This document shows, piece by piece, positions 1 through 9,785 of a stretch of 43,997 nucleotides of DNA (the first letter of the stretch is position 1; every line of letters begins with the position of its first letter). The DNA lies in contig NW_004457466.1 of the NCBI RefSeq assembly GCF_000313135.1, positions 556,512-600,508 on the forward strand, in the 5' to 3' direction. The translations under genes were made by a program, and so were the position numbers. Source of the DNA: Acanthamoeba castellanii str. Neff. Its lineage: Eukaryota > Discosea > Longamoebia > Acanthamoebidae. The notes below the pieces were generated by a model. It was not told the origin of the DNA. It did not search any database and saw nothing but the letters and a program-made list of their open reading frames with translations.

Positions 1-66
1 ACTACTAGACACCGCACACGCACACGCACACCGCACAGACACTAATCACCTGGTTTGAATTCAAAG

Positions 67-707
67 GCTTCGCGCCGGGTCGCAAGCGATCATCGTGGGA
101 TCGAACACGGCGCTGAAGGACAGGCCGCGGCTCAACGTGCGAGGCGTGGCCGGCGCCGAGACCGTGACGCCGCTGCGGGTCGCGCTCGACTCGACCGGCA
201 AGATCGTCGACGGCCCGCTGCTCGACGTCTCCCTGGGCTCGACGCTCATCTTCACCTCCGAACGCGTCAAGGCCGACGTGGCCCAGCTGTGGCGCGACCG
301 GGGCGTCGAGGTGGTCCGGGTGGGCGAAAAGGTGGTCGGCCAGGGCCTGGACCTCGACGCGGTGCTCACCGCGCTGGCCCAGAGGGGCATTCTCCAGGTG
401 TTGATCGAGGGCGGCGGCAAGCTCCAGAGCCGATTCCTCGCCGAGGACCGGGCCGACAAGGTGGTCCTCTACTACGGAGCTCGCTTCCTTGGCTCTGGTA
501 TCACTCCCACCTTGACTGTGTGTCGTGTCGTGTCGTACGAATGGTGGCTAACACGCCAGCGACACACCAGGCGGGCTGCCGTGGGCGCAGGAGAAGGGCT
601 TCAACGCGGACACGATCGCCACGGTGCGATCCTGGCAGCTGGAGCGGGTACAGCAATTCGGCAACGACGTGTGCCTCGAATACGTCAAACCGAGCCACCA
701 CCACTAG
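67..707 (+). CDS. RibD-type C-terminal reductase domain, 5' end outside window
   Basis: Exons 67-497 and 571-707; the first begins after an intron whose start lies left of the window, so the N-terminus is missing. The stop is TAG at 705-707. The visible protein (about 190 residues) matches the RibD C-terminal reductase family: an N-terminal strand ending in AIIVGSNTALKDRPRLNVR, a central stretch with TLIFTSERVKAD, the glycine motif VLIEGGGKLQSRFL that contacts NADPH and substrate in this family, and YYGARFLGSGG near the end. The family reduces the ribosylamino sugar of the pyrimidine intermediate in riboflavin synthesis. Whether a deaminase domain precedes it, as in bacterial RibD, or it stands alone, as in fungal RIB7, cannot be seen. 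The intron at 498-570 has GT-AG ends and restores the frame exactly. It converges with the Sec14 gene, with stops 158 bases apart. Confidence 0.85.
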
Positions 708-865
708 CCACCACCCTCTCTCCTCCTCTGAACATAGTCAGCTCACAGAGTAATTAAAGGTTTCATGCATTTGTCTAGACACGGGCTCGACCTGCGGGTA
801 TTGTCGAGTTGATCCATGGCCACCTCTTGCTTTCATCTTCTTTTACTTCTTCTTCTTCTTCTTCT

Positions 866-2252
866 TTAGGCGTCGCTGCTGGGGTCGTACTGGTACACAT
901 AGTCGGACGTGCCGCCGTGCTCCGGCAGCAGGCAGTCCTCGTCAAAGTACTCCCTCAGCTCCTCCTTGCCGTTGCCCGACAGCAGCTTGACCTAAGTGTC
1001 CCAAGTTAGCGTGTGCGGTGGTGTGCGTGTGCGGCGCGGTGCGTGTGCGTACCTTGGCCATGGTCTGTTTGGTCATCACGGCGTAGAGGAGCTTCATCAG
1101 GGTGCTGACGAGCCACGGCGTGTTGATGAGGTACGCGGCACCGAGCAGTTCGGGGTACACGTCCTGCAGCTTCGAAAGCTGTTGATCGCCGCGTGAGCTT
1201 ATTTCTATTTTTTTAAACAATAAAATAGTATATTATAAATATTATTAACAAAATATGATGAAGTTTAAAAGTGGTGCTAAACCGAACCTTTCGGATGGCC
1301 TCCACGTCCATGTTCTTGGTGAACGAGAAGTCCTTCATGTCGTAGATGAGCACGTATTGCGAAGGTCCTCCCTCGTTTATCACCCTGTTGGTTTTATATA
1401 GACAAGAGCACAGAGACATACTTCATGTGAGCACCAACCATCAAGTAGACGACAACAATGACAACGTTGACGAACAGGTGCGCGTACTTGTTTCGGGCGC
1501 TTTCGAGGAAGTAGACGCAGGCCTGGTAGGTGCACTCGAGGGTGGTCTTGCCGGGGAAGTGTTGGCGCGGGAAGACCACGACGCACGGCCGGCCCTGCTT
1601 GTCGTGCTTGTGCCAGTAGACCAGGCCCGACTTGAGCACCGACTCGAAGCTGGCCTTCTGCAGCCGCATCTCCTCCGGCTTGTTCTCAGCTCGCCATTCC
1701 TGAAATAAGTTTTAATTACATTTATTCATTATTCATAAATTAAATTGAATAAAACATTAAATAATAAATGATAAATGATAAATAATATTTGAATTGTTAC
1801 CATACACACGGGATGGGGGAGGGTGAGGGTGTAGTACGATGGTGGTCTTGAGGATGGCGATGGATTCGTCGAGTGTGGATCGCGCCCGCACGTAGCGCAG
1901 GAGCATGGTGTCGTTCAAGTTCTTGACGAACTCGCTGTCCGGAAATGCCGCCCTTAGCGTCACCACCGCCTGACGAGAGAGAAGACAGAGCAAAACCGCA
2001 ATTAATCGCAAAGCGCCTCTATTTTTTATTTTGATTTAATCAATAAATAGCAAACACAGTACTTATTGTTTTTTAATGTTGGGGATTTGTTATTTATTAA
2101 GTTAAATCTTGTAAATGTTCAGAGCCAGAGGGCAGTACCTCTTCTTCCTGAGGAGTTGTGACGGCATACCCAGTCTTCTCGACCTCACGAGGTGTAGTCG
2201 TGCTGGTCGTTGTCGTCACCTCCACCGCCTGATCTTCTTGGTACGCTTGCAT
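866..2252 (-). CDS. Sec14-like CRAL-TRIO lipid-binding protein
   Basis: Six exons: 2252-2139, 1969-1838, 1699-1488, 1384-1288, 1178-1053, 991-866; total 807 nt, 268 residues. The start is ATG at 2252-2250 (MQAYQEDQAV) and the stop TAA at 868-866. After an acidic and Thr-rich leader of about 38 residues comes the CRAL-TRIO N-terminal helix bundle (LLRYVRARSTLDESIAIL, then IEWRAENKPEEM), then the lipid-binding lobe: GRPCVVVFPRQHFPG, QYVLIYDMKDFS, and the typical gate region YPELLGAAYLINTP. Known members carry phosphatidylinositol, phosphatidylcholine or other hydrophobic ligands between membranes; the ligand here cannot be read from sequence. All phases agree. The gene is divergent from the BTB-like gene, with about 255 bases between start codons. 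Confidence 0.88.
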
Positions 2253-2507
2253 TCTTCTTTGTTTGTTCTTCTTTGGTGGTTGTTGTCCCTTCCTCTTCTC
2301 TTCTTGTCTCCTTTGTCCGATTTCAAACTAAACTGTCGTTGAGGTCGCGCCTGCGCCGTTTGGCTGTGGTGTGTGCAGTTCGTTTTGTGTGAAAAAATCG
2401 ATTCTGTGCCGTTCTGGCCGTGGCTCTCTTTGTGTGGACGTGTCGTAGTCGTTCGGCGACTTGTGTGTCGTGTGTTCGAGGAAAGGGCCGATTTTCCAAC
2501 CATTGGT
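2253..2507. promoter_or_regulatory. Divergent upstream region between Sec14-like and BTB-like genes
   Basis: Bases between the two proposed start codons. Pyrimidine-rich on the plus strand (repeated CTTCTT and CTTTTG words). No TATA box was recognised. It probably holds both promoters and 5' leaders. An in-frame upstream ATG at 2373 could extend the BTB-like protein by 45 residues, so the right border is uncertain. Confidence 0.35.
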
Positions 2508-3108
2508 ATGGAATTTTCGGCCCACTCCCGACAAGAGGAAATTACCTCGGGGCTTTTAATGTGAGATCCTGAGTTGCGCCAAAGCTGTTGGCCCTGAGTC
2601 GGTGGTGGTTGATGATCATCAACCACAGCACTGCAACGCAGGTGATCCTATACACATGGCCATGTGCTGCTATCCTGGACAGCTGTCCTGGACAGTATTG
2701 TTTACCAACCAACTGGACAGACTGGAGCAAGACCAGAGGACAAGCATTCACCTTGACGAAGCGAGTCGCGCGTGCTTCTCAACGTGGGCGGCCAGCTCTT
2801 CGTGACCTCGCTCGACACCCTACGCTCCCGCGAGCCGGGCTCCTTCCTGGCCGCCATGTTCTCTGGCGAGTGGAAGACTGACGACCAGGGCGCCTTCTAC
2901 ATCGACAGGTGCCCCTCTTGTTGTTGTTTTCGCACAGGCACGCATGGAAGTGCTTCCCGTCCCTCTGCTTGGCCTCGTCCAGCGGCCACACCAGCTCCCC
3001 GGTGCGCAGGTACTCCTTGCTCTTCAAGAAGGCTGGAAGGAGGAGTACGATTACCGCAAGGCGCTCGAAGAGATTGGTAAAATGGCAAAAGGGACTCACC
3101 AGCTGTGA
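2508..3108 (+). CDS. BTB/T1 (KCTD-like) domain gene, structure disturbed after exon 2
   Basis: Exon 2508-2560 (MEFSAHSRQEEITSGLL) joins across a GT-AG intron to 2762-2908, giving IESRVLLNVGGQLFVTS, then GSFLAAMFSGEW and FYIDR. LNVGG...F.TS..TL is the hallmark of the potassium-channel tetramerisation type BTB fold, which in KCTD proteins often recruits cullin-3 ligases. The next expected element, F..ILEYLRTGEL, is not on this strand; YLRTGELVWPL is read on the opposite strand at about 2970-3018 instead. On the plus strand 2938-3019 reads out of family character. A coding-like stretch (GWKEEYDYRKALEEIGK) follows from 3034, in frame with a TGA at 3106-3108. The 3' structure is therefore unresolved: local inversion, assembly error or decayed gene. 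The start could also be the upstream in-frame ATG at 2373. Confidence 0.55.
2605..2695. repeat. Cluster of short perfect palindromes
   Basis: Inside the first intron of the BTB-like gene. Perfect inverted repeats: 2605-2626 (22 nt, core GATGATCATC), 2653-2666 (CACATGGCCATGTG), 2677-2688 (GGACAGCTGTCC), and the overlapping 13-mer CTGTCCTGGACAG at 2683-2695. Similar palindromes recur at other non-coding sites in the window. Confidence 0.7.
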
Positions 3109-3201
3109 TGTGGAAATGAAGATGCCACAAACTATTTGCGGCGTGGCGTGGCGTGAAAGAAGAGGTGTCGATGGCGTGCCGTCTCTTGAGAGGCCTCCTC
3201 C

Positions 3202-4109
3202 CTACTCGATGACCATGTTGCCGTTGTTGAGGATCGTGCGCAGCGTCTCTCTCAGCGCCGGGTTGAGTCCCTCGTCAAAGTGGAGCTCCGTGATCTTCAA
3301 CGAGGAGCTGAGCATATCGTTCATTTTCCTGCGGCCATGCACACCGAGCAAGAGAGAGTCAGACCAAGGTTGAGGCCTCTCAGCCAGACGTGTTGATGGC
3401 GGTCAATGCGCGTGCGCACATCAGGCAAGCCGGACCGCATACCTGTCGAATACCATGACGAGTTCCCACTTGAACCAGAACTGCTTTTCATCGGGCTTGA
3501 CCGAAACTGTGAGTGAGTGAGTGAGTGAAGGCGCAGACATGAGGGAAGTGGTGGTAGGGTGGTACGTACCGAGCGGCAGCTCTCGCCTACTATGTGTGAT
3601 GGTGACCGTGTCCGGCTCGATGACGATCCGTATCTTCCAGCCGTCTGGGCTCGTGTCGTCCTGCGCGTCACGAGAAGAGACGTGCGGGACGGCCAGCAGC
3701 ATGTTACGATCGTGGCCTGACTGATAAAATGCAGCATTCAGCTGAGTGAAGTGCGCGATGGATGGTACCTTGGTCATGACATGCGACTTGGTGATCTCAG
3801 TCTTCAGAATAATGATGGGGATGAAGATCACACTCTGGTTGATCATCTTGAACACCCGCGCCGTTTTCGAGTCCTGACCAATAGACTGCGCGTGAAAGAG
3901 GAAGAGAAGGAGGTCTGAGCCTCAGCCCATATGGCTGATCGAAAGGAAAACAGCACATGGCAGGCCACGAGGAGAATGAACGCGGTTCGGGCTCGATATC
4001 GAACCTCTGCAAAGAGGGAGCTCATCGACAACTCCATGTCTCCCGTATAGTTGGCTCTGACCATCTCCTCCAACCTGGCACCACCCAACCACAGCCATGA
4101 GGCGCTATC

Positions 4110-4168
<59 letters not shown>

Positions 4169-5601
4169 GCACGCAAAGGAGTTGCGCGCGCACCCTTCCT
4201 GGATCTGCTTCAGCTTTGCCTTGTCCTCCATGTGCTGAGCGACCTTGACGATGACTTGCTGTATGACCTCGAGCTGGCTCAGTTCCATCTCCTCCGGCGC
4301 CTTCTTCTCAGCGTCCTTGAGGAAGTGCTCGGTCGATTGGAACAGAATGTTGGCCCGGGTCCTAATTGTTATCACCGCCGCCGCAGACGAGTGGTGAGTG
4401 CCTCAATGGCCGAATAGTTGAGAGACTAGGTGGTGGTGGAGAGGAGGACGCACGCGCAGGTCGCGCTGCGATACGCCGACGTTGTTGAGGAAGCGCAGCG
4501 TGGCCTTGTCCACCGACGGCGGCGCGGTGATGGTGCCGAGCGATTGCTGGAGCTCTTCCCTCTTTCGCCCGTACTCTTCCAGGGCCGACAGAAAGGCGGT
4601 GCTGTCCGTCCTCATGTTGAACGCAACGCCCGCATACCCCTCCGTGCCACCTAAACACAACGCCCACCAACGTTAGTTTGGTGTGCGGTGTGCGGTGTGC
4701 GGTGTGCGGTGTGCGGTGTGCGGTGTGCGGTGTGCGGTGTGCGGTGTGCGGTGTGCGGTGTGCGGTGTGCGGTGTGCGGTGTGCGGTGTGCGGTGTGCGG
4801 TGTGCGGTGTGCGGTGTGCGGTGTGCGGTGTGCGGTGTGCGGTGTGCGGTGGTGTGGATGTGTGTGTGGTGAGCGGGTGCACCCGCTGAGCGCCGGAGCA
4901 GGGCGTACCGGTCAACGACTGGATGACAAAGTAGCGCGTCGAGTCGGACACGGTGAACACCTGCGAGATGGGCACAGAGTACAGGAGGCGACCGTCCTCG
5001 CGCACGTCGACGAAGGGTATGTGCGACGTGCGCGTTGGCCTGTCCTCCAGTGCGATCGAGAGCGTCCCTGTCCGCCACTGCTCGCTCCACGCTCGAGCTC
5101 TGATCGCGAAGCCACAACTGAGCACACGCACGCTGCGCCGTTATAAGCGGCAATCGAGTGACGGTACCTGAACCGGTCGTCATCTTCTGGCAGGTTGGTG
5201 TTGAGCCACACCTCGAACACTTCCGTGCGCACCTCCGTCTCTTGTGGCGCGGTGCTCTGTCTGGGCGACCCCACGACCTCGGGCTCGTTCACGACCACTT
5301 CTATCCGCCGTATGAGTCCTGCACGACGAGCGCCCCCAAGCCACCACGGATCAGATCGTGAGATTCAGTAATCTTGATCGGGGCCATTGCAGAAGATGGG
5401 GCTGGTTGCAGTACGTGGTATGTCCTTGTAGACGGGGAGCTGTGTGATGGGGGTGCGCCATAGGTGCAGCAGCTTCTCTTCCAGACCGAACGATGCCTTG
5501 CGGGCGCCGGCGGCAGGAAGTGCCGAGGGGGGCAGCCCCTTCGCTTTTTCATCTTTGGTGCCTTTCTTCTTGGACTTGGTCGCCCTCCGTTTCGAGAACA
5601 T
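3202..5601 (-). CDS. Protein with NECAP-like PH fold, otherwise unrecognised
   Basis: Ten exons: 5601-5415, 5318-5168, 5117-4909, 4650-4450, 4401-4194, 4074-4005, 3885-3769, 3720-3570, 3506-3443, 3328-3202; 1485 nt, 494 residues, stop TAG. The N-terminus is basic (MFSKRRATKSKKKG). Residues about 120-225 resemble the PHear-type domain of NECAP endocytic adaptors: WRTGTLSIALEDR, then VSDSTRYFVIQSLTG, then GYAGVAFNMRTDSTAFLSAL, the order of the NECAP core. A helical segment follows (FLKDAEKKAPEEMELSQLEV), then strands rich in hydrophobics (SVIFIPIIILKTEI, GWKIRIVIEPDTVTI, FWFKWELVMVFDR) that I do not recognise. A clathrin-adaptor role is an inference from the fold only. The exon 4/5 junction (4450/4401) is the least certain. 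Introns 3 and 5 hold long tandem repeats. Confidence 0.75.
4111..4167. repeat. (TG)n microsatellite in an intron
   Basis: About 28 uninterrupted TG dinucleotides on the plus strand (CA on the sense strand of the host gene), inside the intron between exons 5 and 6 of the NECAP-like gene. Confidence 0.95.
4681..4850. repeat. Heptamer tandem array (GTGTGCG)24
   Basis: Twenty-four nearly perfect copies of the 7-base unit GTGTGCG, 170 bases, within the intron between exons 3 and 4 of the NECAP-like gene. Because 7 is not a multiple of 3 the array is open in several frames, giving spurious repetitive peptides on both strands. Confidence 0.95.
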
Positions 5602-5965
5602 GTTGTGCCGTGGAGGAGTTCTTCTTGTAATTTAAAGGGCTCTCAATCTCTCTTCTATCAATGAAATGGGCCAGTTCAATCCAATCGTGTAAAAGAAAAA
5701 ACCGTCTCTTGCTGTTGTCCCAGAGGGTGGCCAGTTATTTCCCCCCATCAAGCGTGTAGCGCTCCTCTCGTGTGAGGGAAGATGCACTATCTCCCCTCGA
5801 TCGTCTTGTCGTCTCATCTTCTTCGTCCGTCTTGCCCTTTCGTCCTCCTCCTATCCGTACAACTCTGTGTGCGTGGAGAACTGTTGATATGTTGTGTGGT
5901 TAGTAGAAGACAACGTCACTGAAGGGGGACTGATCAAGGTGAAGTCGTTACCATCATCAGACGTC
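5602..5965. other. Intergenic spacer, NECAP-like start to PTEN-like stop
   Basis: 364 bases between two genes reading leftwards. It should contain the 3' UTR of the PTEN-like gene and the promoter of the NECAP-like gene. No gene, TATA box or clear repeat was recognised. Confidence 0.5.
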
Positions 5966-8900
5966 TTAGCCTTCGTGTGGCCGGCCCAGCGAGGAGGGCG
6001 TGGCCACGGAGCAGCGGTGCGAGGAGAGCGAGGCGCCAGCGGACCGACGAGCAGCGCCGCCGTCCGCGCCCCACATGGGCGAGCGCGAACCCGGCGAGAA
6101 GATGGGCGAAGAAGGCGGTGACGGCAACGGCGACGGCGGACGATCATCGGTGACGGCGCCCTCGACGTCGACATCGGTCTTGCCGCCGTTCTCCTCCGCG
6201 GTGACCACCACGCCCAAGGCGGCGGGCGTCGGCGGGAGAGGCTTCTGGGGGGTCGACCCGCGGGCGCTGCCGAGGAGGAGGTGAGTGGCGCCGGCGGGCC
6301 TGCGCTCGGATTTACCACCCGCGAGCACGTCCTTGAGCGACGTTGAGCGCAAACGCGATTTGGCTGCGGCCTTGGCCATCGCTTCCGCATCCTCATCGTC
6401 GTTGTCGTTGTCAGCGGCGGCGCCGGCGCCGGCAGAGCCAACGGCTTCAGGCTTGAGGCCTTTCGCATCTCCGAGCGCGCCCTCGGACCCCTTGGGTAGT
6501 GTGGTGCCGCTTAGCTGTTGATCCGTGGTGCCGTCCCGTCGCCCGATGTTGACGCCCGTGTTGCCGTTGCTGGAATCCTCCGAATGTCGAGCCTTGGCGT
6601 AGACTGTGACCGGACGTCGGTGCTTCTTGCCACTCGCCGACAAATCCGCCGACAACGACGACGCCAGCGCTGACGACACGCGACCGCCTTGGGTCTCTCC
6701 GTTCGCCCCGTTCGCGTCCTTGTCGCTCGGCGTTCTTTCCGACTTCGCTCTCACGTCTCCCGTCTTAATTTCACTCTTGTCGCTCGCCTCCTGTTCGTCG
6801 TCGCTCGGCGTCGGCTTGGTGTCCTTCTTGCGGCGGCGGATGGAGCTTCCACTGCCGTCGCTCGCCTTCTTGAGCTTGCTCAGCTTCTTCCTGATGGCCC
6901 GCATCGAGCCCTTCTTCTTGAGCGCCTTCTCCGGCGGCCGCGTACTCGGGGCGCCCTTCTCTTCCTTCTCTTCCACCGCCCCTTTGGCCTTCTCCTCCGC
7001 GCTGCCGTCGCCTTTCTCTGTGCTCCCCTCATCACCTTCGCTCTTCTTTCTCTCTTTCGCTTCCGTCCCGGTCGCTTCGACTTCGCTCTTTGACGATGCC
7101 GCTTCGTTCTTCTTTTTCTCTTTCTCTTTCTCCTTTTCGCGCTGTCGCACGACCTCCGAGCCGCCCGTCTTCGGCACCGATTCCGGCACCGCGTCCGACG
7201 AGGTGCTGCGTTCGAGATCGCCCTGTCCGCAGCTGCTGCTTTCGTCATCGTCGCCGTCACTGTCATTGTCCTCCTCCAGCTCCTCGTCGGTCTCCGCGTC
7301 CGTGTCCGCGTTGCTCTCTTCTTGGTCCTCGTCGTTCACCACAAGGAGGCTCTCGTGTCTCGAGCGTATGCGTTCCGAGGTCTGGTTGAATATACAAAGA
7401 TTGAGGTTTTTATAATTCTAGATCAACATGTAGACCTCGTCTGGACAAGTTGTATCGCAAGTAATACTGTACTACACTTATTGTAACACTATACAAAGAA
7501 AAACCACTGCGCATCTGCTGTAGCAGGCGTGGTCCGGTAATAAGAATATGTAGAAATTTAAAAAAATATAGAAATATAAAACAAGACAAAAGGTAGCACA
7601 AATTGAAGGCGTGTGGACGGGTACGTACGATCTTCTGGAAAAATTGTTCGTAAGTGGCGGTGATCGCCGCATCCTCCTCGCCGTAAAGCTGGGCCATGTG
7701 CTCCTCCACCTCCTCCATGATGACGATCACCCCAAACTCGTCGCGCTCAATCGAGTCCCGGAATCTGAACAATATTAGTATTGAGGCGAGTGAGCGAGTG
7801 GTAAGGCGCAACGAGAAGAGAAGGAAAGAAGCGGAAAAGTTTGGCCAAGAAGGAGAGTACCGCTTGGGCTTGTGGTAGATGTCGAGGTCGCCCTTCTTGA
7901 GTATGAGCCCGCCCTGTTCCAGCTCGACAAAGGCCGTGTGGAAGGAGAATCGAAACATACTCTGCTCGAACTTCTTCTTCGACCCCTCCTTCGTCTTGTC
8001 GAGCACCTTTTCCTTGTTCTCCTTGAGGTGGTAGAACTTGATCAGCACGTCGCCCTTTACCATGCAATCCACGTCCCAGATGATCGACGACGACTCTTCC
8101 GCAGCATTGTAAAACCTGTGCACAGTGTGTGCGTGTGCGCGCATGTGTTGCGAATTAGAATGGAACAGAGGGAAGCACGGGTACGCAATCTGTGAAGAAC
8201 TGGGGCTGTACTTTGTCTGCGTGCCGTAGCGTGTCGTGTGTACGAGCTGTCGCGGCATTGACCGCGTGTGGTAGATATTGACATAGGGGCGGCAACCTTG
8301 CTTCGTCCAACACGGCACTGCGGTCATCACTGCACGTGTGTACGTACACACGGGCAAGGCAACGACGCGAATTAGCGTGAGTAGTTGCATGATGTAATGA
8401 GAAGGCAGTGGCGCGCCGGCGCCGGCGCAAGCGTACCAACTCGCCGGATTCGAAGCACCTTGGGATGCGGTCGCACGGTGTTGCGCAAAATGTTCTGGAA
8501 ATAGGTAACATAACTGAGGATCGCGCAGGCCATAACGTCAGTTTTAGAAGTGCTTGCTAGAGCTCGCTCTGCGAGGCAGGAGGGAGGGGGCAGCTGCCTG
8601 GCGTTAGACGAACCGTTTCTGTGAGGTCTGCGTGACGCCGCGTTCCTTCATGGAACGCATGTAGGCAAAATGGAGCAGGGCTTCTTGCGGATCGGCAAAG
8701 TAGCCCGTGAAGATGAGGTAGCAACTGATCACCGTGCCCGTGCGACCTGCCCGAGAGAGAGAAAGGGAAAGGCGCCAAGGAGCACGCACCGCCGGAACGC
8801 ACACGCACGACCCACGGCATCACATCACGACAGAACCTGTGGCATGAGACTCAGAGCCAACCTTGGTGATGAGTGGAGCCAAAACGCACCCTTGCCGCCG

Positions 8901-9437
8901 ACGCAGTGGATGACGGCAACGTGCTCGGGGGAGGCGCTGAGCCAGTTGTCCATGGAGACGATGATTTGAAAGAGAAGGTCGAGCGGTGGCGAGTGGTGGT
9001 CGGGAAACCCAAAGTTGAGCACTTGGTGGTTGAACTTGGAGTAGTCGTACAACCGGCCACTGCGTAGCGTGCGCGGTATTCTGCCCAGTAAGCGGGAGAC
9101 CAACGAAGAGGGGAGAAGAAGGAGGGAAGATGAACCAACCTGAGGTTCCAGATCATGTAGTTGTTTTTGTGGTAAGTGTGCAACATGCGAGACACTTCGT
9201 CGATGTCGTTTCGGTAGGTGGCCTCGATCCCCGTAGCCGGAAAGGCCATCGCTTTCGAAAAAGAAAAAATATATAAATATTAAAACTAATAAATGGCTGC
9301 AGAATCGCAAGCGAGTATTGGGGGGGGGTACCAATGAGGTTGTTGGTGATGTAGGACAAGTCGAGATTGTGCTTTTTGTCATTGAATCGGATGCGATCTT
9401 TGGAGACCGCGACCCGGACCTTCTTTTTGAGATTCAT
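5966..9437 (-). CDS. PTEN: PTEN-like phosphoinositide phosphatase with long acidic tail
   Basis: Nine exons: 9437-9332, 9251-9140, 9080-8890, 8746-8614, 8513-8437, 8329-8185, 8115-7861, 7764-7629, 7381-5966; 2571 nt, 856 residues. The order follows PTEN: N-terminal VSKDRIRF and HNLDLSYITNNLIAMAFPA, then FGFPDHHSPPLDLL (the D-H acid loop), the P-loop HCVGGKGRTG with nucleophile Cys132 and Arg138, QKRYVTYFQNIL, and a C2 domain (DVDCMVKGDVLIKFYH, FEQSMFRFSFHTAFVEL, GDLDIYHKPKR). Known PTEN removes the 3-phosphate of PI(3,4,5)P3 at the plasma membrane. In the P-loop the first Lys-Ala of animal PTEN (HCKAGKGRT) is Val-Gly, which could change substrate preference. Residues 386-856 come from one exon and form an acidic, Ser-rich, lysine-patched tail (SNADTDAETDEELEEDNDSD), far longer than the PTEN tail. 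The first ATG in the exon is at 9482, but family length favours 9437. Confidence 0.9.
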
Positions 9438-9785
9438 CGTCTCCTCCTTCTGCAAGAAAAATTGGCAGACGCTAGCCAACAAATTAATTGCAAAATTAGA
9501 GCGAACAAGGAATAATTGAAAGTGTGTTGGTGCTCGCTAACTCAACCAAAAGTGGTCTTGCATTTCCGCAATAAAGAGCCACTGAGCAAAAAGCTTTGAT
9601 TATCTGGTTTATTGAATAATGGTTGGTCGCGATCGAGATGCGAGTTTTCTCGAAGCTTCACCGCCATCTTCACGACCAGCCAATCAACAATTGGCATTGG
9701 GTTTGGTGAGTTTTGCGTCAGCCTGCGCAGACACCGGCAAAGGAGCGAAGATCAAAAAGAAGGAACCGAATCAAACAGAGATATA
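9438..9785. promoter_or_regulatory. Divergent promoter region, PTEN-like and mitochondrial protein genes
   Basis: 348 bases between two start codons pointing away from each other. AT-richer than the flanking exons. No defined TATA box or factor site was recognised. Confidence 0.45.

Noticed and set aside
4681..4850. Possible CRISPR or telomere-like array
   Set aside because: Units are 7 bases with no spacers, unlike CRISPR, and the sequence is not the TTTAGGG or TTAGGG type of known telomeres; the genome is eukaryotic.
4678..5146. Open frames on both strands encoding repeated CAVCGVR or HTAHRTP peptides
   Set aside because: They are the translation of the 7-base GTGTGCG array, which lies inside an intron bounded by good splice sites and flanked by in-phase exons of the NECAP-like gene.
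6285..7415. Long plus-strand Ser-rich open frames
   Set aside because: They are antisense to the acidic-tail exon of the PTEN-like gene; the Asp/Glu codons read backwards give Ser/Leu/Val runs.
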